A stretch of 5,775 nucleotides of DNA, from the NCBI GenBank assembly GCA_902783795.1, contig CACZSO010000089.1, positions 1-5,775 on the forward strand, written 5' to 3'. This stretch comes from an uncultured Eubacteriales bacterium. Lineage in GTDB: Bacteria; Bacillota; Clostridia; Lachnospirales; Lachnospiraceae. A program made the translations under genes and the position numbers. Each line of letters opens with the position of its first letter. Within the stretch, counting starts at the first letter, position 1. The notes beneath the pieces are model-generated. The model was given only the letters and a program-made list of their open reading frames with translations. It did no database searches and had not been told where the DNA came from. This document shows, in pieces, positions 5,602 through 5,775 of the stretch.

Positions 5602-5635
5602 TTAGACGTATTTATGAGCAGATTAAGTGCTGAGG
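5602..5635 (+). repeat. Imperfect 34-bp direct repeat, copy 2
   Basis: Lies 211 bp from copy 1. The dyad is kept as AGCA (5617-5620) and TGCT (5628-5631) around GATTAAG. The closing G-C pair of copy 1 (5409/5417) has become A-T here (5620/5628), a compensatory change, while one outer pair (5616/5632) is lost. Confidence 0.8.
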
Positions 5636-5666
5636 AGGAATATGCTGTAATCTTGTGCCTAGAATT

Positions 5667-5720
5667 AAAAAAGGCCGGAGTCACCTACTTAGCCTGTTGG
5701 CTTAAATAGATAACTCCGGC
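5667..5720 (-). terminator. Rho-independent terminator of a leftward transcript entering from the right
   Basis: On the - strand GCCGGAGT (5720-5713) pairs with ACTCCGGC (5681-5674). The interior stem CTATTTAAGCC/GGCTAAGTAG has one bulge and one G-U pair, which is a mismatch on the + strand. Six T residues follow (complement of 5667-5672). The transcript it ends begins beyond the window. Confidence 0.82.
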
Positions 5721-5764
5721 GGTCAGCTCCTCGATTGGTTACGGGTCTAGTTGCGGTAGCTCCT
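5719..5764. repeat. Short direct repeat next to the terminator
   Basis: GCGGTCAGCTCCT (5719-5731) and GCGGTAGCTCCT (5753-5764) differ by one inserted base and start 34 nt apart. The segment between includes GGTTACGGGTC. It belongs to whatever leftward transcript ends at the adjacent terminator, and may be a structural part of it. Function unknown. Confidence 0.45.
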
Positions 5765-5775
5765 AGTTCTCTTTA

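Larger units (their letters stand above)
5178..5775. other. Long non-coding region rich in inverted and direct repeats
   Basis: About 600 nt without a convincing coding sequence on either strand. From left to right it holds the ribosome binding site hairpin of the regulator gene, an 11-bp long-range stem (5212-5222 with 5286-5296), a nested set of helices at 5354-5454, simple hairpins at 5503-5518 and 5579-5599, two copies of an imperfect 34-bp repeat, a leftward terminator at 5667-5720 and a short direct repeat near the edge. The amount of base pairing points to a structured RNA or a multi-site control region. No tRNA or rRNA signature was found. Confidence 0.65.

Noticed and set aside
5391..5635. 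attL/attR-like pair or CRISPR-type repeats
   Set aside because: The central bases of the two copies differ, there is no integrase gene in view, and two copies 211 bp apart do not make an array.
5614..5709. 31-aa + strand ORF (starting MSRLSAEEEYA) in repeat copy 2
   Set aside because: No ribosome binding site, and it runs through a terminator stem. The matching ORF in copy 1 stops after 15 codons, so the likeness comes from the DNA repeat.
5674..5720. tRNA-like 7-8 bp acceptor stem GCCGGAG/CTCCGGC
   Set aside because: Only 47 nt long, with no anticodon or T arm; the T run on the - strand shows it is a terminator.

Overview
This window looks like part of a temperate phage or prophage (or a related mobile element) of a Gram-positive, low-to-mid-GC Firmicute, probably of the clostridial type. 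The evidence is purine-rich Shine-Dalgarno sites, a phage-type family A DNA polymerase without a 5'-3' exonuclease domain, and an acidic protein tail like that of a phage single-strand-binding protein just upstream. The organism assignment is an inference from gene content and sequence style; no search was run.

Left part (1-3430, rightward): the acidic C-terminus of a protein entering from the left, a 71-aa small hydrophobic/basic protein, then a 964-aa DNA polymerase. The polymerase is split by a 304-aa in-frame intein (1455-2366) carrying a LAGLIDADG-type homing endonuclease. The intein sits inside a conserved polymerase motif and leaves a 660-aa mature polymerase after splicing. Each of the two gaps between these genes holds a 9-bp GC-rich hairpin placed just before the next ribosome binding site. 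A 14-bp stem terminator closes the module.

Middle (3430-5177, leftward): two genes converge on the polymerase. A 236-aa membrane protein with a Cys-rich N-terminus has its own terminator and is clearly AT-richer, like cargo acquired separately. Upstream of it is a 221-aa regulator with four conserved-looking cysteines and a sigma-70 region-4-like helix-turn-helix.

Right part (5178-5775): about 600 bases with no convincing gene but dense structure. It contains an imperfect 34-bp direct repeat whose copies each hold a dyad, nested hairpins, a possible pseudoknot, a stem touching the Shine-Dalgarno of the regulator, and a leftward terminator at 5667-5720 that ends a transcript entering from the right. 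This is the least explained part. It could be a long structured leader of the regulator gene, a separate structured RNA, or a protein-binding control region.

Working model: the left module supplies replication proteins (DNA binding and synthesis), and the leftward block holds a regulator and a possible host-benefit or exclusion gene expressed separately from replication.
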